From positions 1-27,672 of IMG/VR virus record IMGVR_UViG_3300017613_001032: a DNA stretch of 27,672 bases; one strand, written 5' to 3'. Below the pieces are notes generated by a model, which saw only the letters and a program-made list of their open reading frames with translations, was not told the origin of the DNA and ran no database searches. This document shows, piece after piece, positions 8,121 to 15,121 of the stretch. Position 1 is the first letter of the stretch; each line of letters starts with the position of its first letter. The DNA comes from a virus. Both the position numbers and the translations under genes were made by a program.

Positions 8121-9618
8121 AATATTCTATGTCAATACTGGATTCAAACAGTTCGTTCCTATCCCCAACAATCACATTATCATCAATTACGGTAACCTCT
8201 TTATACCCGCTCGTTTCATCTTCATCATACATCCAAACATCCTGTTCCGTATAGGTCATTTCGTGTAACAATCTTCGGGCCGCCTGGGTTTCAACCAGGG
8301 TTCGCAATTTCAACCTGGTACGCTTGAATGCATTTAGAACTTTTCTGATCCGGTTCAGGTTTTTGTAATAGGTTTTCTCCGCCTGGCCAGATTCCGTATG
8401 TAGGCCCCTAAATAAAAACTGTTCATCCCCCAGGGCACCCACAAAGTTTACCAGTTTCATATTTGGGAAACATCGCTGTTCCATTGGTACAACTGTATAG
8501 GCCCCGGAGTAAATTATTCCACCCCCGTTTATAATACAGTCAATTCCTACGGAAACGGTTTCATCACCGGAATCGAAACCGGGTGCCGAAACATCATTTA
8601 CGGTAAACATTCCCCAACCTACATTTGGCAGATCATTTTTCTGATATGATCCAAAATCACCAACCACTTTTGAACGGATGTATGCACCAACGGCCAACGT
8701 TAACACCCTCAATTCAAATCCCTGGTCAGGTTTGAAAAATGAATCTTCCGCCCTGGAAAGGTTCTTTTTCCCTCCGGGGAATGCCTGTAGAAAATCGGAA
8801 AATGATTCACCCGCCCGTACCTGGGCAGGAACAAACAGGCCACAATCTGACCATTCAACATCTGCTGTTGTGGTAACATCACTCGCATTTTCATAAACTT
8901 CTTCAAACTTGATATGATAATAAACACCTGGGTTGTTATGGAAATCGGTAATCTTTCTACAAAAAGAAGTGAAAGCGGTTCCCCCGGCTGCACCCCAGGA
9001 TTTGAAATGCAAACGTGGAATTGAACTTGTAACATGGGCCATCATGAAATAAATATGGTTTGGTGTCATCTTATCCGCTGACAACCCCTGATATTCCACT
9101 TTACAATCCAGGCTTGTACCCCCGGTATTGGTATCCAATCCCAGGTACGCTTCACCCCCTGCCCCGGCTGAATCGTTATATCCATTCTCACAACAAACCA
9201 CAAAAATATCACCCGGAACCATACTGCCAATATCATTTGAATAAGCACTTGCCGCCCCGAATGATGCCCATGAACTTATTGTCCTGCCGGACGTTGAAAA
9301 TGTGAAATATGAACTACTGTAATTTGTCCAACTGGTTAACAGTTCTGAACTTATTGTTGGTTGGTTGAATGTGGTTCCGCCCCCTGGTGGCACATCGCAT
9401 TTCCCCACAAACGAATTTAGCACATCATAAAAATCCCAATTGTCCAATCCTTTGGGCTGTTCCAAAACGGCAACGGCTTCCGTTTGGCCCCCTATGTAAA
9501 TGGTTGCCCGTACCCTCAAATTCTGATAACTGGCCCCCTCTGTTAAGGAAGTGACTGCCGTTGCAACTGGGTTGTTCGTTATGTTCTCAGAAGGGAAACC
9601 GGATAATGTAAGTGCCAT
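8113..9618 (-). CDS. Structural tail protein with possible carbohydrate-binding insert
   Basis: This 501-aa protein is of unknown detailed function and probably part of the virion. The start MALTLSGFPSENIT lies one base from the upstream stop. Residues about 100-240 (SELLTSWTNYSSSYFTFS, then SGRTISSWASFG) are Ser/Gly/aromatic-rich and beta-like, resembling carbohydrate-binding modules in tail adhesins. The C-terminal 130 residues are more helical and charged (RIRKVLNAFKRTRLKLRTL), ending in an acidic segment. It sits between a gp10-like small protein and the 694-aa tail protein, so a role in the distal tail is reasonable. No enzymatic motif is visible. Confidence 0.55.
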   Translation of the reverse strand: MALTLSGFPSENITNNPVATAVTSLTEGASYQNLRVRATIYIGGQTEAVAVLEQPKGLDNWDFYDVLNSFVGKCDVPPGGGTTFNQPTISSELLTSWTNYSSSYFTFSTSGRTISSWASFGAASAYSNDIGSMVPGDIFVVCCENGYNDSAGAGGEAYLGLDTNTGGTSLDCKVEYQGLSADKMTPNHIYFMMAHVTSSIPRLHFKSWGAAGGTAFTSFCRKITDFHNNPGVYYHIKFEEVYENASDVTTTADVEWSDCGLFVPAQVRAGESFSDFLQAFPGGKKNLSRAEDSFFKPDQGFELRVLTLAVGAYIRSKVVGDFGSYQKNDLPNVGWGMFTVNDVSAPGFDSGDETVSVGIDCIINGGGIIYSGAYTVVPMEQRCFPNMKLVNFVGALGDEQFLFRGLHTESGQAEKTYYKNLNRIRKVLNAFKRTRLKLRTLVETQAARRLLHEMTYTEQDVWMYDEDETSGYKEVTVIDDNVIVGDRNELFESSIDIEYYE

Positions 9619-9619
9619 A

Positions 9620-10150
9620 TCAAATCTGTTTTATATGCTTTGTGATAACTGATTCAAATTCTGTTCTCATGTACTGGGTGTAAAACTGCCGGATGTATGC
9701 CCCCAATTTCGGTTGCGCTTTTATGATGGCATCCGTTACCCACTCGGTACGTTTCCCGGTGGATGAATATTGGTATGATCCGCCCGTAGGCATCCCCTCC
9801 CGCTTCTGGGTATGGGCAATGGCAAAGGCAATTGATTTGGCTTGTGTTAATTCTGTTACGGCCATCCGTTGTTTAACGAATCTTATCAGGTCCTCAATAT
9901 ACTTTGAAGATTTGGCCCCGCTCCCAGGTGAGAAAGGAATATTTGCGGCCTCAACGCCCCTATCAATGAACGTTCCATACGGGTACATTTTTCCAATAAT
10001 TGAAGTTCTGCCCAGGTCACGTTCAATCAGAAATTCCATTTCCTCAACAATCTTTCCATTCATGTAATGCCCCTGGGCTTTCCACTCATTCAGTAATGCT
10101 TCTTTCAGGATTACTTTTATAGGTTCTATTTGCGCATTTGTGATTGCCAT
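9620..10150 (-). CDS. Small structural protein, HK97 gp10-like by position
   Basis: This is a 176-aa protein with a helical start (MAITNAQIEPIKVILKEALL). A middle section, YPYGTFIDRGVEAANIPFSPG, resembles the core of minor head-tail or neck proteins that hold a Tyr-Gly strand before a buried Arg-Gly. It is followed by a basic region and an aromatic C-terminus (IRQFYTQYMRTEFES). It has a four-base gap from the upstream gene and a one-base gap to the downstream one. A head-tail joining or tail-completion role is likely from position; the family assignment is tentative. Confidence 0.5.
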   Translation of the reverse strand: MAITNAQIEPIKVILKEALLNEWKAQGHYMNGKIVEEMEFLIERDLGRTSIIGKMYPYGTFIDRGVEAANIPFSPGSGAKSSKYIEDLIRFVKQRMAVTELTQAKSIAFAIAHTQKREGMPTGGSYQYSSTGKRTEWVTDAIIKAQPKLGAYIRQFYTQYMRTEFESVITKHIKQI

Positions 10151-10154
10151 TTTC

Positions 10155-10589
10155 CTATGGAGTATAACACCATAATTTCAAAGTCACATTGTACCGGATA
10201 CCCATTTCACGTTCCAGGCTGAACAAACCCCCTGGGAAGTATTCAAATGGCACTTCCCTATTGTTCTGAACGGTTATGTTACCATCCTGTTGAAGTGCCG
10301 TTAAATAGGCTAAAAAGGCGGTTTCCAAATCATCCCAAACCAAATGCCTGTTCACAACATCCGCTTCCGGTGCCACATCCCCCAGGCACCAACAATTTAG
10401 GGTAATGATTTTTTCCATATCACCCCCCAGGTTCTGGGTTCCTGTCATGTTATTGAAATCCCACAATACAATTGGATAGGATTTTGAATCACCGTTTCGG
10501 TTCATCGCACTTAGGTAATCGAATATTATTTGTGCAATCCCTTCCGTTTGTGCCGCCACCAGTTTTATTCTCAATTGCTCTAAGGTCAT
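10155..10589 (-). CDS. Putative tail terminator/connector protein
   Basis: This is a 144-aa protein. It starts with a helix (MTLEQLRIKLVAAQTEGIAQ) and continues with alternating strands (YPIVLWDF, EKIITLNCWCLGD, YNVTLKLWCYTP). The alpha/beta pattern and size resemble tail-terminator or tail-completion proteins, which usually sit beside gp10-like genes, as here. No sequence motif proves this. The start at 10589 is the first ATG of the frame. Confidence 0.5.
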   Translation of the reverse strand: MTLEQLRIKLVAAQTEGIAQIIFDYLSAMNRNGDSKSYPIVLWDFNNMTGTQNLGGDMEKIITLNCWCLGDVAPEADVVNRHLVWDDLETAFLAYLTALQQDGNITVQNNREVPFEYFPGGLFSLEREMGIRYNVTLKLWCYTP

Positions 10590-10734
10590 TTTTCCTCTGG
10601 TTTAAAAGTTTGTTCAAATAATGCCTCCCAGGGTTTGTTAATTCCCGGATACATAATGCCCCTTTCAGGTGTTCCAGTATTTCAATCTCTGCCCTGAGTT
10701 TAACCAGTTGGCAATTTCGGTGCGGTAAGTTCAC
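10489..10734 (-). CDS. Weak ORF between chaperone and connector genes
   Basis: This 81-aa frame would start with GTG and is the only reading frame covering the 110-base interval 10590-10699. It overlaps the end of the chaperone extension by 35 bases and the 144-aa gene by 101 bases. Residues 11-58 read like a charged helical protein (LVKLRAEIEILEHLKGAL). The long overlap and lack of an ATG count against it. A shorter product, or none, is possible. Confidence 0.3.
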   Translation of the reverse strand: MNLPHRNCQLVKLRAEIEILEHLKGALCIRELTNPGRHYLNKLLNQRKNDLRAIENKTGGGTNGRDCTNNIRLPKCDEPKR

Positions 10735-10969
10735 GGTATCGGTTTTGCGCTCGTAAATAACTCAGGTAATTTATGAACTCGTAAAGGTTTAAATTCTCCA
10801 CATCCGTAACCGATCCGTAACCACCATCCTGGGCAACCTCATACAACATTCCCCGCCAACCGAAATCCGCTAAACCAGATTCTTTAACCGCCCCGGAAGA
10901 ACTTCCACCACTCTTTTTGAATACTCTTGGATAAAGTTCTGGTATTTTCCAAGTTGCCTGTAAATGCAA
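10700..10969 (-). CDS. Tail assembly chaperone extension (-1 frame, gpT-like)
   Basis: This 89-codon frame has no good start of its own and is entered from the upstream chaperone ORF by a -1 slip on the T9 run. After the slip it reads LHLQATWKIPELYPRVFKKS, a Ser/Gly linker, then FGWRGMLYEVAQDGGYGSVT and an NYLSYLRAQNRY segment. This W...LYEVA..GG...LSYLR pattern is typical of the C-terminal part of frameshifted tail chaperones. The fused product would be 316 aa. The frame extends about 170 bases beyond the upstream stop at 10870. Confidence 0.75.
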   Translation of the reverse strand: MHLQATWKIPELYPRVFKKSGGSSSGAVKESGLADFGWRGMLYEVAQDGGYGSVTDVENLNLYEFINYLSYLRAQNRYRELTAPKLPTG

Positions 10970-11649
10970 AAAAAAACCCTCCAAACTTCCTCCATTGACA
11001 AATCCATAAAAAGTTTCTCCCGTTCCAGGGTTCCGGCCTCGCTGTATTCCGTTTCCTCTGGTCTGCAATAGATGGCAACGAACATTGGCAGCCTATCCGC
11101 TGCCCCCTCTGCCATGTGCTGTAAGGCAACCTGAATATCCGATGCCTCGGTAAATGTTATGGCCCGTTCTCTGCCCAGGGGTATGGATTCACCATAAACT
11201 TTCAAATCCCTGGGTAGGTAATACACCACATCATTCAAAACGAAACTGGTTTTATATGGCGGGTCATACATTTCCAATTTCCCATTGACGAGATGAACCG
11301 GATACCTGGCAAAACTGGAATAGATAAAATGGCGCAAATGGGTGTTAAAAAACTGCTCCCTTAATGCACCATCAACCCTATCAATTATATCCTGTGGCAT
11401 ATCGGTAAGGCAACCCATAACCTTTCCGAAATAGTCCGGGAAAATCTTGTGGGTTTCCGCCACCCCAATAACATCATTCGCCTTTTTGTATGCCTCATCA
11501 TCTGGCGGGTCTGCTGCCGATGCAAACCAAAGGTTCCGCAACTTTTCGGGAATCTCAATTTCGCATAACTCTATGAATTTACTCAGGGTCATTTCCCCCC
11601 AATCCTGGGGTGCATGATATTCAATTTCGTCAATGGTCAGGGTTATCAT
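10870..11649 (-). CDS. Tail assembly chaperone (gpG-like)
   Basis: This 259-aa protein probably binds the tape measure protein during tail assembly and is absent from the finished virion. It begins MITLTIDEIEYHAPQDWGEM, where the Asp-Trp-Gly segment followed by SKFIELCEI matches a common opening of tail chaperones (a Trp before a helix of target-binding type). Residues about 170-225 (DIQVALQHMAEGAADRLPMF and VAIYCRPEE..., EREKLFMDL) match the conserved C-terminal helix set. The gene follows the 88-aa gene by one base. The last 33 residues, past the T9 run, are those of the unshifted product. In lambda-like phages the chaperone pair lies just upstream of the tape measure; here about 4.7 kb of tail genes intervene. 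Confidence 0.72.
   Translation of the reverse strand: MITLTIDEIEYHAPQDWGEMTLSKFIELCEIEIPEKLRNLWFASAADPPDDEAYKKANDVIGVAETHKIFPDYFGKVMGCLTDMPQDIIDRVDGALREQFFNTHLRHFIYSSFARYPVHLVNGKLEMYDPPYKTSFVLNDVVYYLPRDLKVYGESIPLGRERAITFTEASDIQVALQHMAEGAADRLPMFVAIYCRPEETEYSEAGTLEREKLFMDLSMEEVWRVFFCIYRQLGKYQNFIQEYSKRVVEVLPGRLKNLV
10968..10976 (-). promoter_or_regulatory. T9 slippery site for -1 frameshift
   Basis: On the minus strand the zero-frame codons are GTT TTT TTT TGC, which contain the slippery heptamer T-TTT-TTT. A -1 slip changes the following codon from TGC to TTG and joins residue 227 of the chaperone to the extension frame. The geometry (long conserved -1 frame, chaperone-like on both sides) is the classic lambda G/GT situation. 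A missing T from a T10 run would give the same picture. Confidence 0.7.
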
Positions 11650-11650
11650 T

Positions 11651-11917
11651 CTACCTCATGGATTTAATGAAATTCATCTTCATCACTTCCATACGTTTCC
11701 GGTGCATGAAATAAATCCGGTACGGTTTGCCGCTGTTCCGCTGCTTTGATTCCACTTTGGCCAGGGTATCAATCAGGTCATCATATTTTTTCAATATGGC
11801 TTCCGGGTTGGCCAATTTGGCATTCATTTGAACTTTCAACTCCCGCTTCTTTTCTGGTTCGGGCCTGGTTGCTTTGGGTGCTGCTTTTTTGGTTGGTGCT
11901 GCTTTCTTTGTAGCCAT
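11651..11917 (-). CDS. Small basic protein before the tail chaperone
   Basis: This 88-aa protein has an Ala/Lys/Pro-rich N-terminus (residues 1-25, repeats of KKAAPTKKAAPK) like a disordered nucleic-acid or partner-binding tail. A charged helical C-terminus follows (LANPEAILKKYDDLIDTLAK) and a basic end (RKRMEVMKMNFIKSMR). It ends one base before the chaperone start. The function is unknown. The lysine-rich tail would suit a packaging or tail assembly accessory role, but that is a guess. Confidence 0.6.
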   Translation of the reverse strand: MATKKAAPTKKAAPKATRPEPEKKRELKVQMNAKLANPEAILKKYDDLIDTLAKVESKQRNSGKPYRIYFMHRKRMEVMKMNFIKSMR

Positions 11918-11986
11918 GATATAAATTTTTAATTATTAGATTTTGGTAAGTTAAGTTATTCCGGTGTATCTATTCACGTAAACTTT

Positions 11987-12337
11987 TTACGTATGATCAA
12001 TCCTATCTTTTGAACTTCGCAAAACTCCGCTCTGTTCCGCCCGTTTCAGGCCCAACAAAATGCGCCTTTCTTCCAGGTAATCCGCTGCATTTTTTGACAC
12101 CCGGATAACGATATTGGGAAGGCTCCACAACAAAACAAATTCCTGGTCAGTCAGGGTTTCAAATCTGCCCTTGTTTATGTAGGTTTCCTTTTCTTCAACC
12201 AGGTCAGGTATTTTACGGAAGATAGATTTTACTAACTCCTGGTGTAACTCGCTCAACCTGGCAACCCGTTTATCAAATTCACTCTGGTTTATCTTTTCCA
12301 TCTGATTTTTTTGATTTGTATCCAACATAAAATTCAT
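11987..12337 (-). CDS. Hypothetical helical protein
   Basis: This is a 116-aa mostly helical, charged protein without a recognised domain. Two starts are possible: Met1 at 12337, which overlaps the upstream gene by 59 bases, or Met13 at 12301 (MEKINQSEFDKRV), which overlaps by 23 bases and looks more natural. The middle part LTDQEFVLLWSLPNIVIRVS is hydrophobic. It lies in the run of small genes between the large terminase and the tail chaperone. Confidence 0.55.
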   Translation of the reverse strand: MNFMLDTNQKNQMEKINQSEFDKRVARLSELHQELVKSIFRKIPDLVEEKETYINKGRFETLTDQEFVLLWSLPNIVIRVSKNAADYLEERRILLGLKRAEQSGVLRSSKDRIDHT

Positions 12338-12590
12338 CTACTTCCAACAACATTGCATCCGCCCTGGCCTCCGCTGTTACCCCGTCAACTTCCCCTTCAA
12401 AACGAACGGTATCTTCAAAACGTTGCCCGGCTTCTGAATAAACGAAAGTAATATTCCATTGGGTATGCGGCACCTGGGTTTCATCTTCCAATTGTTCCGT
12501 CCAATTAACCCGGTGCTTAAAATACCTGACTATGTTTGTAACAAGTATCCGCACATCCCCCACCTGTAAAAAATTCCCAATCTGTTCCAT
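12279..12590 (-). CDS. Hypothetical small structural-region protein
   Basis: This 103-aa protein has a strand-rich start (MEQIGNFLQVGDVRILVTNI) and an acidic central part (VRFEGEVDGVTAEARADAML), ending in Lys/Asp-rich residues. Its stop lies within the next gene. The A/T-rich stretch upstream (12591-12660) may hold its ribosome entry region. The position suggests a tail or neck component, with no direct motif support. Confidence 0.55.
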   Translation of the reverse strand: MEQIGNFLQVGDVRILVTNIVRYFKHRVNWTEQLEDETQVPHTQWNITFVYSEAGQRFEDTVRFEGEVDGVTAEARADAMLLEVDEFYVGYKSKKSDGKDKPE

Positions 12591-12613
12591 AATTTTTGTT
12601 TTACAAATTACAC

Positions 12614-12733
12614 CTATTTCCTTATTTTAATTCTATTTATATCTTCATTTTCATTTTCATTTTCTAAAGGCATTCCCATCGCATTCCCATCGCATATGCC
12701 ATCGCATATGCCATCGCATTCAAAGAAATATAT
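12614..12733 (-). pseudogene. Remnant of a DUF1376-like replication gene linker
   Basis: One minus-strand frame is open between the TAA at 12734-12736 and the TAG at 12614-12616 but has no usable start. It encodes repeats of CDGI, then CDGNAMGMPLENENENED. The replication protein at 23618-24364 contains the near-identical CDGNATAMPLENESEN. At DNA level, 12658-12695 and 24016-24053 match at 34 of 38 positions, with similarity continuing into the ATTTTC-rich flank. This looks like a short relic or recombination scar placed 11 kb from the intact gene. Confidence 0.55.
12671..12718. repeat. Short tandem repeats, units of 11 and 12 bases
   Basis: The plus strand reads two copies of an 11-base unit, GCATTCCCATC, beginning within 12670-12691, then two copies of a 12-base unit, GCATATGCCATC, to about 12715. 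They lie within the remnant frame and encode the repeated CDGI/CDGN residues. Related repeats occur in the linker of the intact replication gene near 24030. Confidence 0.8.
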
Positions 12734-12865
12734 TTAAAATACTGATTGATAAGAACATAAGGAAAATGGCAGAAATGCATTGCCAAAAAACGTACAACCC
12801 CAGGTTATTTATGTTCACCCTGGCCAGGTAAACGCAACCAATGTATGTTATTCCCCAGACCAAAA

Positions 12866-13024
12866 TCATAACTTTTCAATATCAATTCTTTCCCTTATGC
12901 TTCTTTTTTTGTCGCATCCACAACAAAAATATTCAATTACGGATTCCTTTTTCACTTTGTCGAAATCATAACCAATCAAAATCCAGGTATGATTACAAAA
13001 TAATTCCCTAATAAACTTCATCAT
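12866..13024 (-). CDS. 52-aa Cys-containing small protein
   Basis: This is a small ORF starting at 13024 (MMKFIRELFCNHTWILIGYD), 52 residues long, with TGA at 12866-12868. A first Cys-Asn-His-Thr-Trp segment at 10-14 and a CCGCDKK segment at 34-40 suggest a small zinc-binding knuckle, a pattern seen in many short Bacteroidota and phage proteins. It lies 25 bases after the large terminase stop. The function is unknown. Confidence 0.6.
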   Translation of the reverse strand: MMKFIRELFCNHTWILIGYDFDKVKKESVIEYFCCGCDKKRSIRERIDIEKL

Positions 13025-13049
13025 AATTCTGTTTGTTTACTGTTCATAA

Positions 13050-14510
13050 CTATGTTACACCCATGCCAAAAATGGTGCTTCCGGCCCGGTCACCCTCCGC
13101 CCGGTCAATGGCCATTACCAGGGTATCCGTAATATCCGTATACTCTCCAAAGGGAAACGCTTTCAATTCATCAATAAACATATCAACCCAGGCCCCGGAT
13201 GATTCCAGAAACACCCGCTGCCCCTCAATGTATGGCAACTTTCCCTTCAACCTTTCAACCTTCCCTTCCCTCGGTGGCTTGTCCAGGATAACGTTTAACG
13301 GGGTGTACTTCCATAGCATCTGGCCAATGGATAACCCGGAGGCTTTCGGCTCAATGATCACCGCACTTTCCCCGTTCATGCTGTTCCGATTTGTCACCCT
13401 GGGAATCTGTTTTAACAGGTCAGGTAATTCCATCCAGGCCCGTTCACAATCCCGGATATACAGATTATTTCCCCAGGTTCCCGCCACCAGTATGGCCGTT
13501 GGACAGTTCAATAAATCCTGGGTGTACGCTCCATCAATAAACACATTCCAAACAATCTTTTCCTGGGAATCATACAACCGTTTTTCCAACTCATGCAATT
13601 GGAACCGCCCGAACCATTCAGGCCGTACCAGGTTGCCACCCTCTGCAATTGGGTTCTGTGCAAACTGGCCGGAATAATTATTGCTGCCCAGTGATACCCG
13701 GAACCCTTTTAAAACGTCGTGGGGTAACCGCTCCGGGTCTAATAATCCATTCATGTACCGGGCTTCCAGGCTGTGCGGAATAACATATTTTGATGCCTCT
13801 GCGGGTAAACAAATATGCCTATACATTCCTTCCTTTTTGTTGAGGCAATGGCCCGTTAAATCATTCACTCCCAACCGCTGCATAACAATAATTTTCTGGC
13901 TTACCCTGGCATCCGTTAACCTGGTTGGTATTGTGTTATCCCAAAGTTCATTAATCTCATTTAACTGAACTGGTGAGGCTGCCATTTTGGGGTTCAATGG
14001 ATCATCACAAATAAAAATATCTGCGTGTTTACCTGTTGCGCTTCCCTTTATCCCAATGGCTATACGGCTGCCCCCCTTATCATTGGCATACTCAGATTTT
14101 TTGTTCACATCAAATTTCAGTTGGAATACGCTGCCAAAGTTTTCCTGAAACCAATCACTCTGTATAATATCCCTGGATTTCACCGCATGGATAATGGCCA
14201 GGTTTTCCGCATAACTGGTTGTGATAAATCTCAGGTGCGGGGAATGTAGCCAACACCAAACCGGGAAAACAATTGTGATTAGTGAGGATTTCAGGGTTGA
14301 AGGTGGCACGTTGATAATGGTATCCTGCACCCTGGTTTCCCTGTGCTTTACTTTCAGCAAAATATTTTCCAGTTGTTCGCATAGGTATGCATGATGCCAG
14401 TTCCATTTCAACGGGGTTTCCGGCTCAATCACTTTCCAGGCTGCCTTAAAAAAATCTTCCAGGCTATCCCGGTACATCCAAATTTCCGTATGCCTATCGT
14501 TCGCATCCAT
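13050..14510 (-). CDS. terL: Terminase large subunit
   Basis: This 486-aa packaging motor has an N-terminal ATPase that drives DNA into the procapsid and a C-terminal nuclease that cuts the concatemer. NVPPSTLKSS (67-76) is the degenerate Walker A, and IFICDD (165-170) is Walker B with the catalytic acidic pair. TSYAENLAI (98-106) is in the place of the adenine-binding/coupling region. The nuclease carries VFIDGAYT with Asp326, IIEPKASG with Glu387, and TDITDTLVMAID with Asp462, matching an RNase H-type metal centre. Its ATG overlaps the upstream gene's stop as TAATG. Its length is normal for the family. The last residues end 25 bases before the next gene. Confidence 0.95.
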   Translation of the reverse strand: MDANDRHTEIWMYRDSLEDFFKAAWKVIEPETPLKWNWHHAYLCEQLENILLKVKHRETRVQDTIINVPPSTLKSSLITIVFPVWCWLHSPHLRFITTSYAENLAIIHAVKSRDIIQSDWFQENFGSVFQLKFDVNKKSEYANDKGGSRIAIGIKGSATGKHADIFICDDPLNPKMAASPVQLNEINELWDNTIPTRLTDARVSQKIIVMQRLGVNDLTGHCLNKKEGMYRHICLPAEASKYVIPHSLEARYMNGLLDPERLPHDVLKGFRVSLGSNNYSGQFAQNPIAEGGNLVRPEWFGRFQLHELEKRLYDSQEKIVWNVFIDGAYTQDLLNCPTAILVAGTWGNNLYIRDCERAWMELPDLLKQIPRVTNRNSMNGESAVIIEPKASGLSIGQMLWKYTPLNVILDKPPREGKVERLKGKLPYIEGQRVFLESSGAWVDMFIDELKAFPFGEYTDITDTLVMAIDRAEGDRAGSTIFGMGVT

Positions 14511-14817
14511 TACCGTATAAATTCACCTGGGTTTGGTAACTCAAATTTTATCCCGCTTTCAAAATCGTAACCATCACAAACCGCCTGTTCCTCAACGGTC
14601 AGTTTCATCCTGGCCACCACTTCATCAATGCAATGGTAAAACGGTTTTTCCTCCCGCTCTATTACAACCGGAGTTTTTTTTTCTCCTTTACCAGAACATA
14701 AAAATCCAGGTCAATAACTTTGCCCAGGTGCACATCCGATGCCATCAAAATACCATATTTGAACCGCTCCGTTTCCAGGTTGGTTGACATTTTTTCAACT
14801 GGTTCTATTTCTGCCAT
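14510..14817 (-). CDS. Small gene split by an A9 run (-1 frameshift or indel)
   Basis: The frame from 14817 (MAEIEPVEKMSTNLETERFK) stops at 14662 after 51 codons. In the -1 frame, an open stretch runs from the A9 run to TAA at 14510-14512 and reads TPVVIEREEKPFYHCIDEVV and onward, ending in PNPGEFIR. That TAA overlaps the terminase ATG as TAATG, the arrangement seen throughout this operon, so the second part is probably translated. Joined at the A-AAA-AAA heptamer, the product is 102 aa. Its function is unknown. It overlaps the upstream 88-aa gene by 13 bases. Frameshifting, a sequencing error (A10 read as A9) and real decay all fit. Confidence 0.6.
14674..14682 (-). promoter_or_regulatory. 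A9 slippery run
   Basis: On the minus strand the zero-frame codons are GAG AAA AAA AAA CTC. The heptamer A-AAA-AAA allows a -1 slip into the frame that ends at the terminase start. A run of A7 or A10 would put both halves in one frame. This is the second nine-base homopolymer in the window that sits at a -1 frame change. Confidence 0.5.
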
Positions 14818-15071
14818 CCGTCCGGTATTTCGCACCATCTCAAAACGTGGTCAGGTTTCATTTCCCGGCCATCCAGCCACCAGGTTTTTTGCTCATGGTG
14901 GATAACTTGCATGGTTTTGATCAATCGCATTTCCTTTGCCTCATCATACCAGGCGGGTTTCCAGATGTACGCCAAAATATCCCTGGCATCATTGGGAATA
15001 TCCTGGGCCGCATCATGCCATGCCATGCAATATTTGTCCTGTTTTGCTACTCTGTTTTTGAACCGTCCCAT
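14805..15071 (-). CDS. Hypothetical Trp-rich protein
   Basis: This 88-aa protein has several Trp residues (AWHDAAQD, YIWKPAWYDEAKE, TWWLDG) and ends KPDHVLRWCEIPDGWQK. The final segment recalls the C-terminus of DUF551-type phage proteins, but the match is too short to name. It is the first gene downstream of the methyltransferase, after a 50-base gap, and overlaps the next gene by 13 bases. Confidence 0.55.
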   Translation of the reverse strand: MGRFKNRVAKQDKYCMAWHDAAQDIPNDARDILAYIWKPAWYDEAKEMRLIKTMQVIHHEQKTWWLDGREMKPDHVLRWCEIPDGWQK

Positions 15072-15121
15072 ATTTTATTCCTCCATTGGATTTGAAATTT
15101 GTCAACAAGAAAATGAGGTGT

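Noticed and set aside
12671-12718. Possible CRISPR-like repeats
   Set aside because: The units are 11-12 bases with no spacers; they are codon-level tandem repeats of a linker.
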